A DNA stretch of 64,000 bases from Fimbriimonas planktonicus (GTDB lineage Bacteria > Armatimonadota > Fimbriimonadia > Fimbriimonadales > Fimbriimonadaceae): the NCBI GenBank assembly GCA_965234685.1, contig OZ248539.1, positions 1,488,001 to 1,552,000 on the forward strand, in the 5' to 3' direction. Below, one piece after another: positions 50,232 to 60,100 of this stretch; within the stretch, counting starts at the first letter, position 1, and each line of letters begins with the position of its first letter. A program made the translations under genes and the position numbers. The notes under the pieces were generated by a model, which saw only the letters and a list, made by a program, of their open reading frames with translations, had not been told where the DNA came from and did no database searches.

Positions 50232-50339
50232 CGCTCCCCGATCGTATCATTTTTCCGCCCCCGGCGCGGGTACCCAACAAAACCCATCACAAACGTCACG
50301 CGACTCTCTATACTTAACCGACCGTAGGCAAAACAAACC

Positions 50340-50711
50340 ATGGAACTAGGCGCATTTTCCGTTAGCTTGACCGTTAAAGACCTCGCCGCCTCAATGGCGT
50401 TCTACGAGAAACTAGGCTTCACCCAGTTCCACGGTGACCCCGCCCAAAACTGGGTGATCCTCAAAAATGGCGACCACGTCATCGGCCTCTTCCAAGGCAT
50501 GTTCGAAAAGAACGTCCTCACCTTCAACCCCGGTTGGACCCAAAACGCCGAGTCCGTAACAGACTTCACCGACGTCCGCCAGATCCAGCAGAAACTCAAA
50601 GCCGACGGCGTTGCCTTCGTGATGGAAGCCGACGAAAACACGAGCGGCCCGGCCTGCTTCATGCTTGAAGATCCCGATGGAAACCCAATCCTCATCGACC
50701 AGCACGTGTGA
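50340..50711 (+). CDS. VOC-superfamily (glyoxalase-like) protein
   Basis: 123 residues: FSVSLTVKDLAASMAFYEKL at the start, KNGDHVIGLFQGM, and the C-terminal ACFMLEDPDGNPILIDQHV. This is the single-domain VOC layout. Possible metal ligands are His and Glu near the strand ends. The substrate is unknown. TATACTTAAC about 25 bases upstream may be a promoter element. It lies 18 bases before the next gene. Confidence 0.87.
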   Translation: MELGAFSVSLTVKDLAASMAFYEKLGFTQFHGDPAQNWVILKNGDHVIGLFQGMFEKNVLTFNPGWTQNAESVTDFTDVRQIQQKLKADGVAFVMEADENTSGPACFMLEDPDGNPILIDQHV

Positions 50712-50729
50712 TCGAGTTCCTGGCCGCGA

Positions 50730-52319
50730 ATGAACTGCTTCACCCCAGCACTGTTTCTGCACGCGGCCCTCTTCGGCATTCCCGCTAACCCGCCGGCCGC
50801 ACCAAGGCAAGTTCGAGGATGGATGATCCACGGATCAAGCCCCGCCTACCATCGCCTCGTCCTTGAAAGGGCAAAGGAGTACGGCATCAATCACCTCGAA
50901 ATCGCCGGGAATAACCCAACCACGGCAGACGAAATCATAGGAACTCGCGGCGAACAAGTCGCCAAGACGGCCAGAGCGGCCCGCGCGCTCGGCATCGATT
51001 CCTACATCTGGGTCCGCGAACTGAACACTCGCGATAGGGCTACCAAGCTAGACCCCTCGACCGAAGCCGGAGCCCAATTCTGGAATACCCGGCGCAACGC
51101 CCTCAAACTCGCCTTCCAAAAAGCCCCTGATCTCAACGGGATCGTCCTTAGCTACGCCTCCACCCCAACCGAAATTTGGTATGCCACTGACGCTTCAGCC
51201 TTCTGGACCCAGAAGACCATGGAGCAACGAATCCGCTTCGTTACCGAGCAGTTTCTAACCGTCACCCAACCGCTTAACAAGCGAGTGTACGTGCGCGATT
51301 TCAACCACTCGCCGCAACAACTCCGCTGGATAGTCGACGCCTTCACCGACTACCCGCAAATCACCCTCCACTCCAAATGGACCCCCCAGGATTGGCAACT
51401 CTTCTATCCCGAATCGTTTGCCCTTGGAGCAATTGGAAAAACGCCTCAAGTCATCGAGGCCGACCTTGGCGCCGAATACTGGGGACGATCCATGGTGCCG
51501 GTTTCGCTAGTCAAGTACATCAAAGCCCGCTGGGACTACGACCGTTCAAAAGGCTGCCAAGGCATCGTCGCCCGAATTGACCGAGACGAAGAATCCGCGC
51601 TCGACACCCCTAGCGAGATCAACCTCTACGCCCTATCCAAGTACCTTGCCAACCCCAATACCACCCCAGCAGAGGTCTACCAAACCTGGAACGCGAAGCG
51701 ATATGGCCTGAAACCCGGCACACCAGAGTCAAAAACCCTCACCGAAATCTACGAACGCACGTTCGACCAGGCAAAGAAGATGTTCTATACCCTCGGCTTT
51801 TGGACCCCGAAGGACCAATCTATGATTCCGGACACCGTGGCAAGCATCGAAGGCGGTATCCGCGGAAAATCCTCCGCCATCTGGAACCCACCCCTTAAAG
51901 AACTTGAGCAACAACTCGTCCACCCCACGCCAAGCGTTCATGCCCGCATCATGCAAGATCGAAGCTCCGCAATACGGCTCGCCGAGCAAAACGTAACCGA
52001 ACTAAGCCGCATCGCTGATCGCCTGAAACCCCGCGACGCGCAAGACTGGCAAACCCGCCTCGAACTCTCTCTCAGCATGGCAAGGGTCTGGCATGCTATG
52101 GCCGACGCCGTTTGGTCCCTCCGAGTAGCAGAAGAAGCCAAGGACAAATCTGAAACGACTCTCGCCGAAATCACCACTAAGGTCGAGACCTTCAAGATGG
52201 AATCAGCTCGCCTTCGCCAAAATGGCCCCGCCGCATCCTTCCGATTCGAAATGATCGAATCAGCCGCAAACCTAGTCGACGATATCAAAAAGCGCGCATC
52301 GAACTTAAAAGGGAAATAG
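50730..52319 (+). CDS. Exported protein with probable TIM-barrel, glycosidase-like
   Basis: 529 residues with a modest signal region (MNCFTPALFLHAALFGIPA). Residues about 30-330 look like a (beta/alpha)8 barrel: GWMIHGSS, EYGINHLEIAGN, ALGIDSYIWVREL, LNGIVLSYAST and CQGIVARIDRDEESAL. The C-terminal 180 residues are helical (LEQQLVHPTPSVHARIMQDRS). It is in the general style of alpha-glucuronidase or related glycosidases, but I cannot assign a family. It fits the polysaccharide theme of the window. Confidence 0.65.
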   Translation: MNCFTPALFLHAALFGIPANPPAAPRQVRGWMIHGSSPAYHRLVLERAKEYGINHLEIAGNNPTTADEIIGTRGEQVAKTARAARALGIDSYIWVRELNTRDRATKLDPSTEAGAQFWNTRRNALKLAFQKAPDLNGIVLSYASTPTEIWYATDASAFWTQKTMEQRIRFVTEQFLTVTQPLNKRVYVRDFNHSPQQLRWIVDAFTDYPQITLHSKWTPQDWQLFYPESFALGAIGKTPQVIEADLGAEYWGRSMVPVSLVKYIKARWDYDRSKGCQGIVARIDRDEESALDTPSEINLYALSKYLANPNTTPAEVYQTWNAKRYGLKPGTPESKTLTEIYERTFDQAKKMFYTLGFWTPKDQSMIPDTVASIEGGIRGKSSAIWNPPLKELEQQLVHPTPSVHARIMQDRSSAIRLAEQNVTELSRIADRLKPRDAQDWQTRLELSLSMARVWHAMADAVWSLRVAEEAKDKSETTLAEITTKVETFKMESARLRQNGPAASFRFEMIESAANLVDDIKKRASNLKGK

Positions 52320-52384
52320 GCCCAAAAGTAGCAATATCTCACACAATTTACGAACTTCAACGTAACATACAAATACAACCTGCG

Positions 52385-53011
52385 ATGCAAACCTACTTCA
52401 AAATATCCGCCACTTTCATCGCCGTTTCCGCCTTTCTTGGCTCTGCCGCCACCGCATTTTCGCAGCCCACCGACCGTGGCAGCATCGTGGTCTACCCAAC
52501 CGTCTTTGACCAGAGCGGAACCAAAACCTCCCGCGCCTCCGCCGAAACTGCCCTAAACGACATCCTCAAAAAAGGCGGCTTCAAAGTTCTGGATTCAAGC
52601 GTCGCGGCCAGAGTCTGGAAGGCGAAAGGCCTCCGCACCCCAACGGCCACCCGCCCGCCAAGCACCGCCGACCTCACCGAACTCGGCAAAGCCATCGGCG
52701 TCCGCTACGTCGTCGCCACCACCGTCAGCTTCCACACCCGGTCCATCTGGGTCAACCTCGGACCAAAAACCATCTCCACTGCCTCCTTCGCAACCTCCAT
52801 CATCGATTCGAAAACCGGCAAAGTCGTCCACGAAGCAGACACAGAAGGCCGTAGCGATGAAAAGTCCGACACCCTAAAAGTCGTCGGCTCCCTCCTAATC
52901 ACCCCGCTAGTCTCGGCGGTCAGCGGCGGACCTAAAACCCCACACGAAACCCGCGCCGCCCAAATCGCCGCCGCCCGAGCCCTCGAAAAGTTCGTGACGG
53001 TTACGAACTAA
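52385..53011 (+). CDS. Exported protein, CsgG/LpoB-like fold suggested
   Basis: 208 residues with a signal peptide (FIAVSAFLGSAATAFSQ). The body (GSIVVYPTVFDQSGTKTSRA, LNDILKKGGFKVLD, LTELGKAIGVRYVVATTVSF and SIIDSKTGKVVHEADTEG) follows the anticodon-binding-like pattern of CsgG/LpoB-type envelope proteins. No lipobox Cys is present, so it is periplasmic or secreted rather than lipid-anchored. The function is not known. Confidence 0.65.
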   Translation: MQTYFKISATFIAVSAFLGSAATAFSQPTDRGSIVVYPTVFDQSGTKTSRASAETALNDILKKGGFKVLDSSVAARVWKAKGLRTPTATRPPSTADLTELGKAIGVRYVVATTVSFHTRSIWVNLGPKTISTASFATSIIDSKTGKVVHEADTEGRSDEKSDTLKVVGSLLITPLVSAVSGGPKTPHETRAAQIAAARALEKFVTVTN

Positions 53012-53024
53012 GTAACGACCCTAA

Positions 53025-53055
53025 GAAGCTGGAGTGCCGAAGACACTCCAGCTTC
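53025..53055. terminator. Perfect hairpin between convergent genes
   Basis: GAAGCTGGAGTG (53025-53036) pairs fully with CACTCCAGCTTC (53044-53055) around a 7-base loop. It sits in the 45-base gap between the genes ending at 53011 (plus) and 53057 (minus). No T-run; probably a two-way terminator. Confidence 0.7.
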
Positions 53056-53056
53056 A

Positions 53057-53284
53057 TCACTCAGCTCCCTGCGCAAGTCCCAACCCCCGACTCGCCAACT
53101 CCGCCTTCAAAACCCGCAGCGCCTTCGGACCCATGCCGTGAAGCTTCTTAAGCTCCGCTTCCGAAACCCCAACCAAATCCTCCAAGTGGCAAAATCCCGC
53201 CACCGCTAACGCATTCCGAGCCGGCTGCCCGATCCCCTTTAGGTCCTTAAGCTCCGTCACTGTCAAATCAGTGTAAAACATCAC
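53057..53284 (-). CDS. Small helix-hairpin-helix protein
   Basis: 75 residues with two HhH-like units: LKDLKGIGQPARNALAVAGF and LKKLHGMGPKALRVLKAEL. HhH motifs bind DNA backbone without sequence preference; similar single-domain proteins resemble the RNA polymerase alpha C-terminal domain. The ATG (53284 or 53281) lies only 2 bases from the divergent DinB-like start, so the two 5' untranslated regions must overlap each other's coding sequence. Confidence 0.82.
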   Translation of the reverse strand: MMFYTDLTVTELKDLKGIGQPARNALAVAGFCHLEDLVGVSEAELKKLHGMGPKALRVLKAELASRGLGLAQGAE

Positions 53285-53286
53285 CC

Positions 53287-53769
53287 ATGACCGTCATCGA
53301 GGCCACCAAGCGAAACACCGTCAACACTATGGAAATGTTCCTCCGAAACTTTTCCCACATCCCCGATGACAAGCTGACCTGGACCCCGGCCCCGACCGCG
53401 AAATCCCCCCTCCGAATCGCCGCCCACACCGCCCTCTATGCCGCCCGATTCGCAAAAATGATCCGCGACCAAAAGCTCCCCATCCCCGAAAACCTCGAGC
53501 AGTGGCTAGAAGAAAGAAACAAAGAAGAACAAGCCATAACCACCCGCGAAGAAATCGAGCTCATCTTCCGCGCCGGAACCGAACAAGTCCTCGCCGCCCT
53601 AGACTCCCTCACCCCCGAAGATCTGGACTCCGTCCTAGATTCCGGCCAAGGCTGGACCATGAGCATGCAGCACCTCATCACCCTCCCTGCCCTCCACGCC
53701 ACCCTCCACACCGGCCAAATCGACTTCCTCCAAACCTGCTGGAACGACCAGCAGGTCTATGTCGGATAA
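53287..53769 (+). CDS. DinB-like four-helix metalloprotein
   Basis: 160 residues, all helical. The three histidines expected for a DinB/YfiT metal site are His47 (IAAHTAL), His137 and His141 (ALHATLHTGQIDFL). The Trp/Pro-rich LTWTPAPTAKSPLRIAAH segment is typical. The family includes thiol S-transferases; the substrate is not known. It starts 2 bases from the divergent HhH gene and ends 6 bases before the convergent epimerase. Confidence 0.85.
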   Translation: MTVIEATKRNTVNTMEMFLRNFSHIPDDKLTWTPAPTAKSPLRIAAHTALYAARFAKMIRDQKLPIPENLEQWLEERNKEEQAITTREEIELIFRAGTEQVLAALDSLTPEDLDSVLDSGQGWTMSMQHLITLPALHATLHTGQIDFLQTCWNDQQVYVG

Positions 53770-53775
53770 GAAAGC

Positions 53776-54654
53776 CTAGTAATGACAAGAGCGGGCCAAA
53801 ACTGCCGCCTGCCCCTCGGTCTCATCCAAAGTCCGCAGCTCCTGCAAAAACACTCCAAAGTGGCGGCTCGGCGCATAACCCACCTCGTCCCAACCCAGGA
53901 ACGAACCGTTAACGTGCGGCCGCCGATCGATTCGAATACCGTATTTCTCAATCAGCGCGGCCGATCCGGGGAAGATGCGCTCGCAAGTCCCAATCGGATC
54001 CGCTTCCCAACCTTCCAACTGCTCCTCCGTAAACGCGTTGGGACGCAAAGCATCCACAACAATCGACTCCGGCTCCCCATCGAGCTCGCGCTCCAGCCGC
54101 TGAACCGACTTCACCACGCAGTCCAAAACGTCCTCGCGATCAACCCCACCGTAAAGCAGCTTCGCGCCATACCGATTCACCCAATCCGACCCCCAAGGCG
54201 TCAAATCCGCCGGCCGCACCGCCACATACCGAAGGCCATTTGCCCGCCGCTGATACTCGCAAAGCTCCTCGCCAATGCGCTTGGTAAAACCGTACTTGTC
54301 GTAGTGCCCGTGCCAAGCCTGCGAGCTCAAAAAGACAAACCGCTTGATCCCGCTCGCCCGCGCCGCCTGCAGCGACCAAAACAATCCATCAACGTTGAGC
54401 CGCCAAAAGTCGATCTCCGTCTTTTGCTGCCAATGAATGCCGTGCCAAGCGGGCAAATGGATAATCGCGTCACACCCCGCCACCGCCTTCTCCAGCCCAA
54501 AACCCTGCTGAACATCAACCTGATGAAACGGCAGCTCCGTGGGGACAACCGGCTGCGTAAGGTCCGTCAGAACCAACTCGTGGCCAAGAGCCTGAAGCTT
54601 CGGAATGAGACCGCTGCCAATGTTGCCGTTGCACGATGTAACCAAAATGCGCAT
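53776..54654 (-). CDS. NAD-dependent epimerase/dehydratase (extended SDR)
   Basis: 292 residues. Rossmann nucleotide loop VTSCNGNIGSGLIPKLQALG at the start, a YxxxK active site in YDKYGFTKRIGEEL, and VAVRPADLTPWG. The first glycine motif reads TSCNGNIGSG, a slight variant of TGxxGxxG. Sugar-nucleotide or related carbonyl compounds are likely substrates. The 54655-54780 gap upstream holds no gene. Confidence 0.88.
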   Translation of the reverse strand: MRILVTSCNGNIGSGLIPKLQALGHELVLTDLTQPVVPTELPFHQVDVQQGFGLEKAVAGCDAIIHLPAWHGIHWQQKTEIDFWRLNVDGLFWSLQAARASGIKRFVFLSSQAWHGHYDKYGFTKRIGEELCEYQRRANGLRYVAVRPADLTPWGSDWVNRYGAKLLYGGVDREDVLDCVVKSVQRLERELDGEPESIVVDALRPNAFTEEQLEGWEADPIGTCERIFPGSAALIEKYGIRIDRRPHVNGSFLGWDEVGYAPSRHFGVFLQELRTLDETEGQAAVLARSCHY

Positions 54655-54780
54655 GCCGCAGTATCGCCGAAAATTCTCCCATCAATGCGCTTTGCAACGA
54701 GCCTAAAGGGAATCAGACTAATGCTTGCTAACCAGATCGAACGATCAGCAATCCAATGACGGATAATCCAAGAACCAGAA

Positions 54781-55503
54781 ATGTACGGCATCGAACTACT
54801 CCCGACCGAAATTTCCTTCGAAGCGTGGATTAGCCACATCTTCGACCACGACGATCCAGATTGGCACTGGAAGGCGGACGGGCCGCTCTGGGACGAAGAA
54901 GCCGAACCTCAGAGAACCCTCGAATTTCTAAACCGCTTGTTCGAATCTCCCGAATTCCTGCTCTCCCGATTCTCCGCCGACCAAATCGGCGCCGGTCTCA
55001 ACTGCCTTGCAAACCCCGGTTGTTCGAGCTATGGCTTCGTGTTCCTGCAACACTCCTTGCCAATCGAGGAGCGCACCCGTTGCCTAAAGAACATCGCAAC
55101 GATATATGAAACCGTCCTCGCCAAAATCTGCATGCAAACCACGCACCACGACGAGAAGAGTTGGAAGCCTGGACACACCGTGGCGGACTACGTGTGCTAC
55201 ATGTTTTGGGACGTTTTTCCAATGTTCGGCCGTACCCGCAACCACCAAATCTATACAGACGACGTGAAACAGAACTTGGACGAACACTGCCAAATCGAAG
55301 CCGCCTGCCTCGACGCAATGGAGCGCACCCTCGCCATAGACCACATCGCCTGCCAAGAAGGCGCCCTCCATGGCCTCGGCCACTGGCAAATGTTCTATCC
55401 CGAGCGCGTCGTGCCCATCATCGACCGCTACCTCGCCAGCAACCTTGCCAAACCCGAACTCACAAACTACGCCCAAAACGCCCGGACCGGCTCCGTCCTC
55501 TAA
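54781..55503 (+). CDS. Hypothetical protein, 240 residues
   Basis: Not recognised. A soluble, helix-rich protein with many Cys, His and Trp residues (CMQTTHHDEKSWKPGHTVAD and DHIACQEGALHGLGHWQMF). It ends YAQNARTGSVL. The His/Cys content could bind metal. No relation to neighbours is apparent. Its stop shares CTAA (55500-55503) with the convergent gene. Confidence 0.65.
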   Translation: MYGIELLPTEISFEAWISHIFDHDDPDWHWKADGPLWDEEAEPQRTLEFLNRLFESPEFLLSRFSADQIGAGLNCLANPGCSSYGFVFLQHSLPIEERTRCLKNIATIYETVLAKICMQTTHHDEKSWKPGHTVADYVCYMFWDVFPMFGRTRNHQIYTDDVKQNLDEHCQIEAACLDAMERTLAIDHIACQEGALHGLGHWQMFYPERVVPIIDRYLASNLAKPELTNYAQNARTGSVL

Positions 55504-56405
55504 CGCTCGCGCTTAAACTCAAACCGACGCGGCGTTCCGCCTTTCAAAAACCCAATCGTCGCCGTCAGCCCACCCTCGGCCGATAGCTCATAAACAATCC
55601 GCTTCGGATAGTCGTGCCGGGGGTTATCAAACACCGTTCGGTTCGCGCCTAACTCCGTCAAAACAAACTCCGTCCCCGCCGCACCCCCGGGCTGCGCAAT
55701 GTAAACCAGCCCGCCGTCCCGCTCGACAATCCGTAAAAACTCAAACGCCGACATCTTGTCTCGCGAAACCGTTCGCGACGTGGCCAGCATCGCGCCTCCC
55801 TTCGGCGCGCTCCACCGCTCTTCAAAGGAGATCGCGCCGTTCGTCCCCCGCGTCCCCACCCAAGCCCCCGCCAGCCAAGCCAGGTCACCAATCACCGCCC
55901 GCGCCGGAACCGGCATCGCAATATCCTGCGCGTAGCGATAAAGCCCGGTCGAGGTGTATTCCGTCGGCGACCCCAGGTTGGATCGAACCATCAACCCGTC
56001 CTTCGTCACCCGAAATTCCCGCCGAATCAACCCAACTGGAGCCGCACCCTTGGCCCGAACAAAGTCGACCTCATAAGAAAAAGCCCCGCCCTTCCAAGCC
56101 CCCCGATACCGCGCCACCTCGCCCTCGCCGGCCCCCGGAACCTCCGTAACCGTCCCATCCAGCGCAACCCGAACCTCCCGCCGCGCCCCCCCATGCCCAC
56201 TCACCAAAACCACCGCCGAGCCTTCAACCCGAAAAGCAAACCGCCCCCCCATCGGCGGCGTCAACTGCTCCAAAGTCCGATCGGGCGTGGTGTCTTCCAC
56301 AAAAATCCACTCCCCGTTCAGCGCCGTCAGGTCATCCGCCTGCCCGGCAAGGGTTACCGAGAATAGCGAAGCGACGACGGCAGGAATCAAACGGCACAAC
56401 TTCAT
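55500..56405 (-). CDS. Exported DUF6265-like protein
   Basis: 301 residues from ATG 56405 with a signal peptide (LIPAVVASLFSVTLAGQA). The C-terminal 120 residues match the DUF6265 pattern: LAGAWVGTRGTNGAISFEE, then WSAPKGGAMLATSRTV and LGANRTVFDNPRHDYPKRI. The N-terminal half is a beta-rich lipocalin-like domain of TIGR03067 style (LNGEWIFVEDTTPDRTLEQL). The function is unknown. Confidence 0.75.
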   Translation of the reverse strand: MKLCRLIPAVVASLFSVTLAGQADDLTALNGEWIFVEDTTPDRTLEQLTPPMGGRFAFRVEGSAVVLVSGHGGARREVRVALDGTVTEVPGAGEGEVARYRGAWKGGAFSYEVDFVRAKGAAPVGLIRREFRVTKDGLMVRSNLGSPTEYTSTGLYRYAQDIAMPVPARAVIGDLAWLAGAWVGTRGTNGAISFEERWSAPKGGAMLATSRTVSRDKMSAFEFLRIVERDGGLVYIAQPGGAAGTEFVLTELGANRTVFDNPRHDYPKRIVYELSAEGGLTATIGFLKGGTPRRFEFKRER

Positions 56406-56482
56406 GGTTAAGATCACCTTACTCAAGAGGAAGATTCAGTGAGACCCAAAACCGCCAAGATTGCGACGGGCTCTTGCGCTCT

Positions 56483-57199
56483 TCAGTACTGCCAGTCTTC
56501 GTGTCTCACTGGCAATCTATTCAACTCGTCGCGATAAAACTTCCACTTAGGCAAAAATTCATCCATGAGTCGCACAAAACGTGCATTGTGACTTCGCTCG
56601 ATCAAGTGAACCATTTCGTGTACGACGATGTATTCAAGGCACTCCACCGGCTTCTTGGACAGTTCCGTGTTAAGCCGAATGAAGCCTTTCTCGCTACTGC
56701 AACTGCCCCACTTCGTCTTCATACGCTGAACATGAAAGGCAGAAACCTGCACCGAAAGTTTGGGTTCCCATTTTTCAATCAGTACCTTGGCACTCGACTT
56801 GAGTTCTTGCCGCAACCATCCTTCCAATATCTCAGACCGTCGTTCTGCATTGGTACCTGCTCGTACATACAACTCAATATGCCTCGCTCGAAGCACTACG
56901 CGGGGTGAAGAAGCTGTCTCGGTCACCCGGAGAAGATAGCGCTTGCCCCACACATAGTGGCTTTCACCGTCTACGTATTCCCGAGGTGTAATACGCTCCT
57001 GAGCCCGCAGTTTCGTTTGCTGCTGTCGAATCCAACTGAGCTTTGAAACGGTATAAGCCCGGATAGTGTCGAGGGACATCCGTTCTGGCGCGGAGATTCG
57101 TACGTGTCCGTTTGGAGGATAGACACTAAGATGAACGTTCTTGATATCCTTCAAAATCACGTCGGCGACAATATCTCCGAGCACGATTTGAGTCTCCAT
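56483..57199 (-). CDS. YgjP-type zinc metallopeptidase-like protein
   Basis: 238 residues of the YgjP/DUF45 family, with HExxH at His194-Glu195-His198 (VHEMVHLIERSHNARF) and a third His at 204. KWGSCSSEKGFIRLN is a family mark. Its ATG shares one base with the hsdR stop, so it is the last gene of the type I restriction operon. The family is often found at the 3' end of such loci, but its job there is unproven; processing of restriction subunits is one possibility. Confidence 0.9.
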   Translation of the reverse strand: METQIVLGDIVADVILKDIKNVHLSVYPPNGHVRISAPERMSLDTIRAYTVSKLSWIRQQQTKLRAQERITPREYVDGESHYVWGKRYLLRVTETASSPRVVLRARHIELYVRAGTNAERRSEILEGWLRQELKSSAKVLIEKWEPKLSVQVSAFHVQRMKTKWGSCSSEKGFIRLNTELSKKPVECLEYIVVHEMVHLIERSHNARFVRLMDEFLPKWKFYRDELNRLPVRHEDWQY

Positions 57200-60100
57200 C
57201 AGTACTCCTTCTGGTTACGAATAATCGAAAAGACACGCTCGACTTCGTCGTCGTCCTTCAGGATGCTGTACAGCTCGCGCTTGATGACCTTCTCCTTCTG
57301 AGGATTACCGCGCCATCCGTCTGGACGAACAGTACGAATTGCCTCATCCAACCGGAGAGCCAGTTGCTCATCTTGCTCAAGGTTATTGTAGAGCGCTCGC
57401 TTCCCGGGGCTGTTGAGTGCAATAGGAATATCCGGCGAAGCTCCTTCCTCAACCATTTTCGCAAGTTCAGCTATCTTCTTGAGGTACTCCTCATACTTCA
57501 GCGCTTTGTCTTTCCTGGCAGCGATGATCTCAGCGAGCAGAGCAGACATCTTAGCAAAGAATGCCGGATCGTTAATTTGTTCCTTTACGATCTTGCTCCG
57601 AACGTTGTTCTCAATCGTCTCGGCAATTGCTTCTTGGTTGCCTCGCAGCCCTTCAGGGAGTTCTTCGATGGCAGCCGCGATTCCAGTCTTGACGATCAAT
57701 TCAAGTAGAGGCATGCCATCGAAAGTCGAAATCTTCCGAGGCTCGTCAGCCTGGATGTAGGTGTCAATAAGGTGCCGCATATCAGCCTCGAAAGGCTTGA
57801 TATCGAGCACTTCCCCTGCTGCTTGACGAATCACGTCGCGCAACTTCACGTAGTGATCAAGCTGCTGCTTGACCAATATGATCCCATCCTCGGTATATCC
57901 GGCTTCGCTTAGTTCGTCAGAGATATTCGCATAAGCTCGGATCAATCCGACGGTCAGCTTATAGAGAGTGACGCGCTGGACTTCTCGGTCCGCCAAGTCC
58001 GATGGGATCTCGGTGTTCCCGCAGAAGTAGTGAATATGTTCCAACTCACCGCGCGGCAATTCGACTGGTTCGCAAAGCACGTGAAGTGCCTCCAGCATCG
58101 CATCAAGTCGTTGCCTCCCGAGTTCGAGTCGATCCTTTAGAAGCACCTCCGGCTCGGCTCCAGCGACTGACTCATCAAGCTCGGATGTGTAAATCGAAAT
58201 CGCTTTCTCGACCTTCTTAAACAGGTCTTTATAGTCCACGATGTACCCAAAGTCCTTGTCATCGCCATCAAGCCGATTGGTTCGGCAGATTGCCTGGAAC
58301 AGCCCATGGTCCTGAAGCGACTTGTCGATGTACAGGTATGTGCAAGCTGGAGAATCGAAGCCTGTAAGAAGCTTATTCACCACAATCAAGAGCTTCATGT
58401 TGGCCGGTTCTTTTTTGAACCGCTCTTTCATCGCATCTTCGTAAGTCTCTGTCTTGGACTTGCCTGGACCCGCGTCGACACTCTTGAGAAGGTCGGTATA
58501 GACTTTGTATATGTACTGCTTATCGGTCTCCGTGTTCGCGCCTGTGTCTTCAAGCGACACGTCACGAGCTTGAGGATCATATGACGTAATGATCGCGCAT
58601 TGGTTCTTAAATACCGTCTTTTGGAATAGCTCGAAGTATTTGCAGGCTTCATAAATGCTTGAAGCCACTAGCATGGCGTTTCCACGCTCGCGTGAAAGGC
58701 GCGGTTGAACGCTGAAGTCGAAAACAATATCCGCGACGACTTGATCCATTCGTGCTTTCGAGCTGAGGACACTTTGCATCGTGCCCCATTTGTTCTTTAG
58801 CTCTTCTCGCCGCCACTCGTTCAACCCCTTCGTCTTTGCGTCGAACCACTGATCAATCTTATCTTGGTTGCCAACGTGCTGATCAATGTCCCTCGCCTCA
58901 TAGATGAGGTCCAGTACTACTTCATCCTCCACGGCCTCCTTGAACTTATAGGTGTGGATATAGCTACCAAAAACCTCCATGGTCGTCTGCTTGTCTTGAC
59001 GCAGCAGAGGTGTTCCCGTGAATCCGATGAAGATAGAACCGGGTAGCAATGCCTTCATCGCTTTGTTAAGCTTGCCGCTCTGGGTGCGGTGAGCCTCATC
59101 GACAAAAACGAAAATCTCGCCTTGTACTTGGCTCGGTTTGGATTTGATCTCTGCGATGAACGCATCGAAGTTGGCAACGCCTTTTCTACCAAACTTGTGC
59201 ACAAGGGAGCATAGAAGGCGCGGCTTCGCCAGGGAAAGCTGGTCCATCAGATCCGTTCCACTTCTAGTGCGGTAGATTTCCTGCCCTGCACCCTCAAAGA
59301 CGTCCTTAATCTGCTTATCAAGCTCGTCTCGGTCAGTGATCACGCAAACGCGGGCATTTGGGTTGTTCTCCAGAATCCACTTGGCCAAGATCACCATGAC
59401 AATGCTCTTTCCGCTGCCCTGGGTGTGCCAAATGATTCCGCCCTGCTTTTCCTTGATTCGCTCCTGAGCGAGCTTCACTCCAAAAAATTGGTGCGGGCGT
59501 GGGAGCTTCTTTACTCCCGCATCGAAGACGACAAAGTTCCGAACCAGGTCAAGGAATCGGTTCTTATTGAACATCTTCAGCAGGTACTTGTCAAGCTTGA
59601 AGCGACTATTATCCTCCTCATCTTCCTTCCACTTCAACCAATACTTCTCGGGCGTTCCGATCGAGCCATATCGGAGTCCTTCGGTGTCATTACCGGCCAT
59701 GACAAATTGAACTGTGGGATAGAACCACTCATGAAACATCCTGTCTTGGTTGCTGATCGCTTGGCGGATGCCTTCACCGATTCCAACCGTGCTTCGCTTA
59801 AGCTCAAGCACTCCAAGAGCAAGGCCATTCACATAGATTGCGATGTCTGGACGACGCTGATGGTCACCATTGAGCGTAATTTCTTCTGCGATCGCGAAGT
59901 CATTTTTCTCCGGCTGATCCCAGTTAATTAGCCAGACGTTCTCGGTGTTCTCACTTGCACCAACCTTTACGTCTACCCCGTAATAGAGTAGATTCCAGAC
60001 AGCGTGATTGTTCGCATAGAGAGTCCTTGATGGGTTGGAAGCTTCGCGTCGGAGCTTGTCCAAAGCTCGATTGATCTGATCTTGGGAGTAGCCTGACTTC

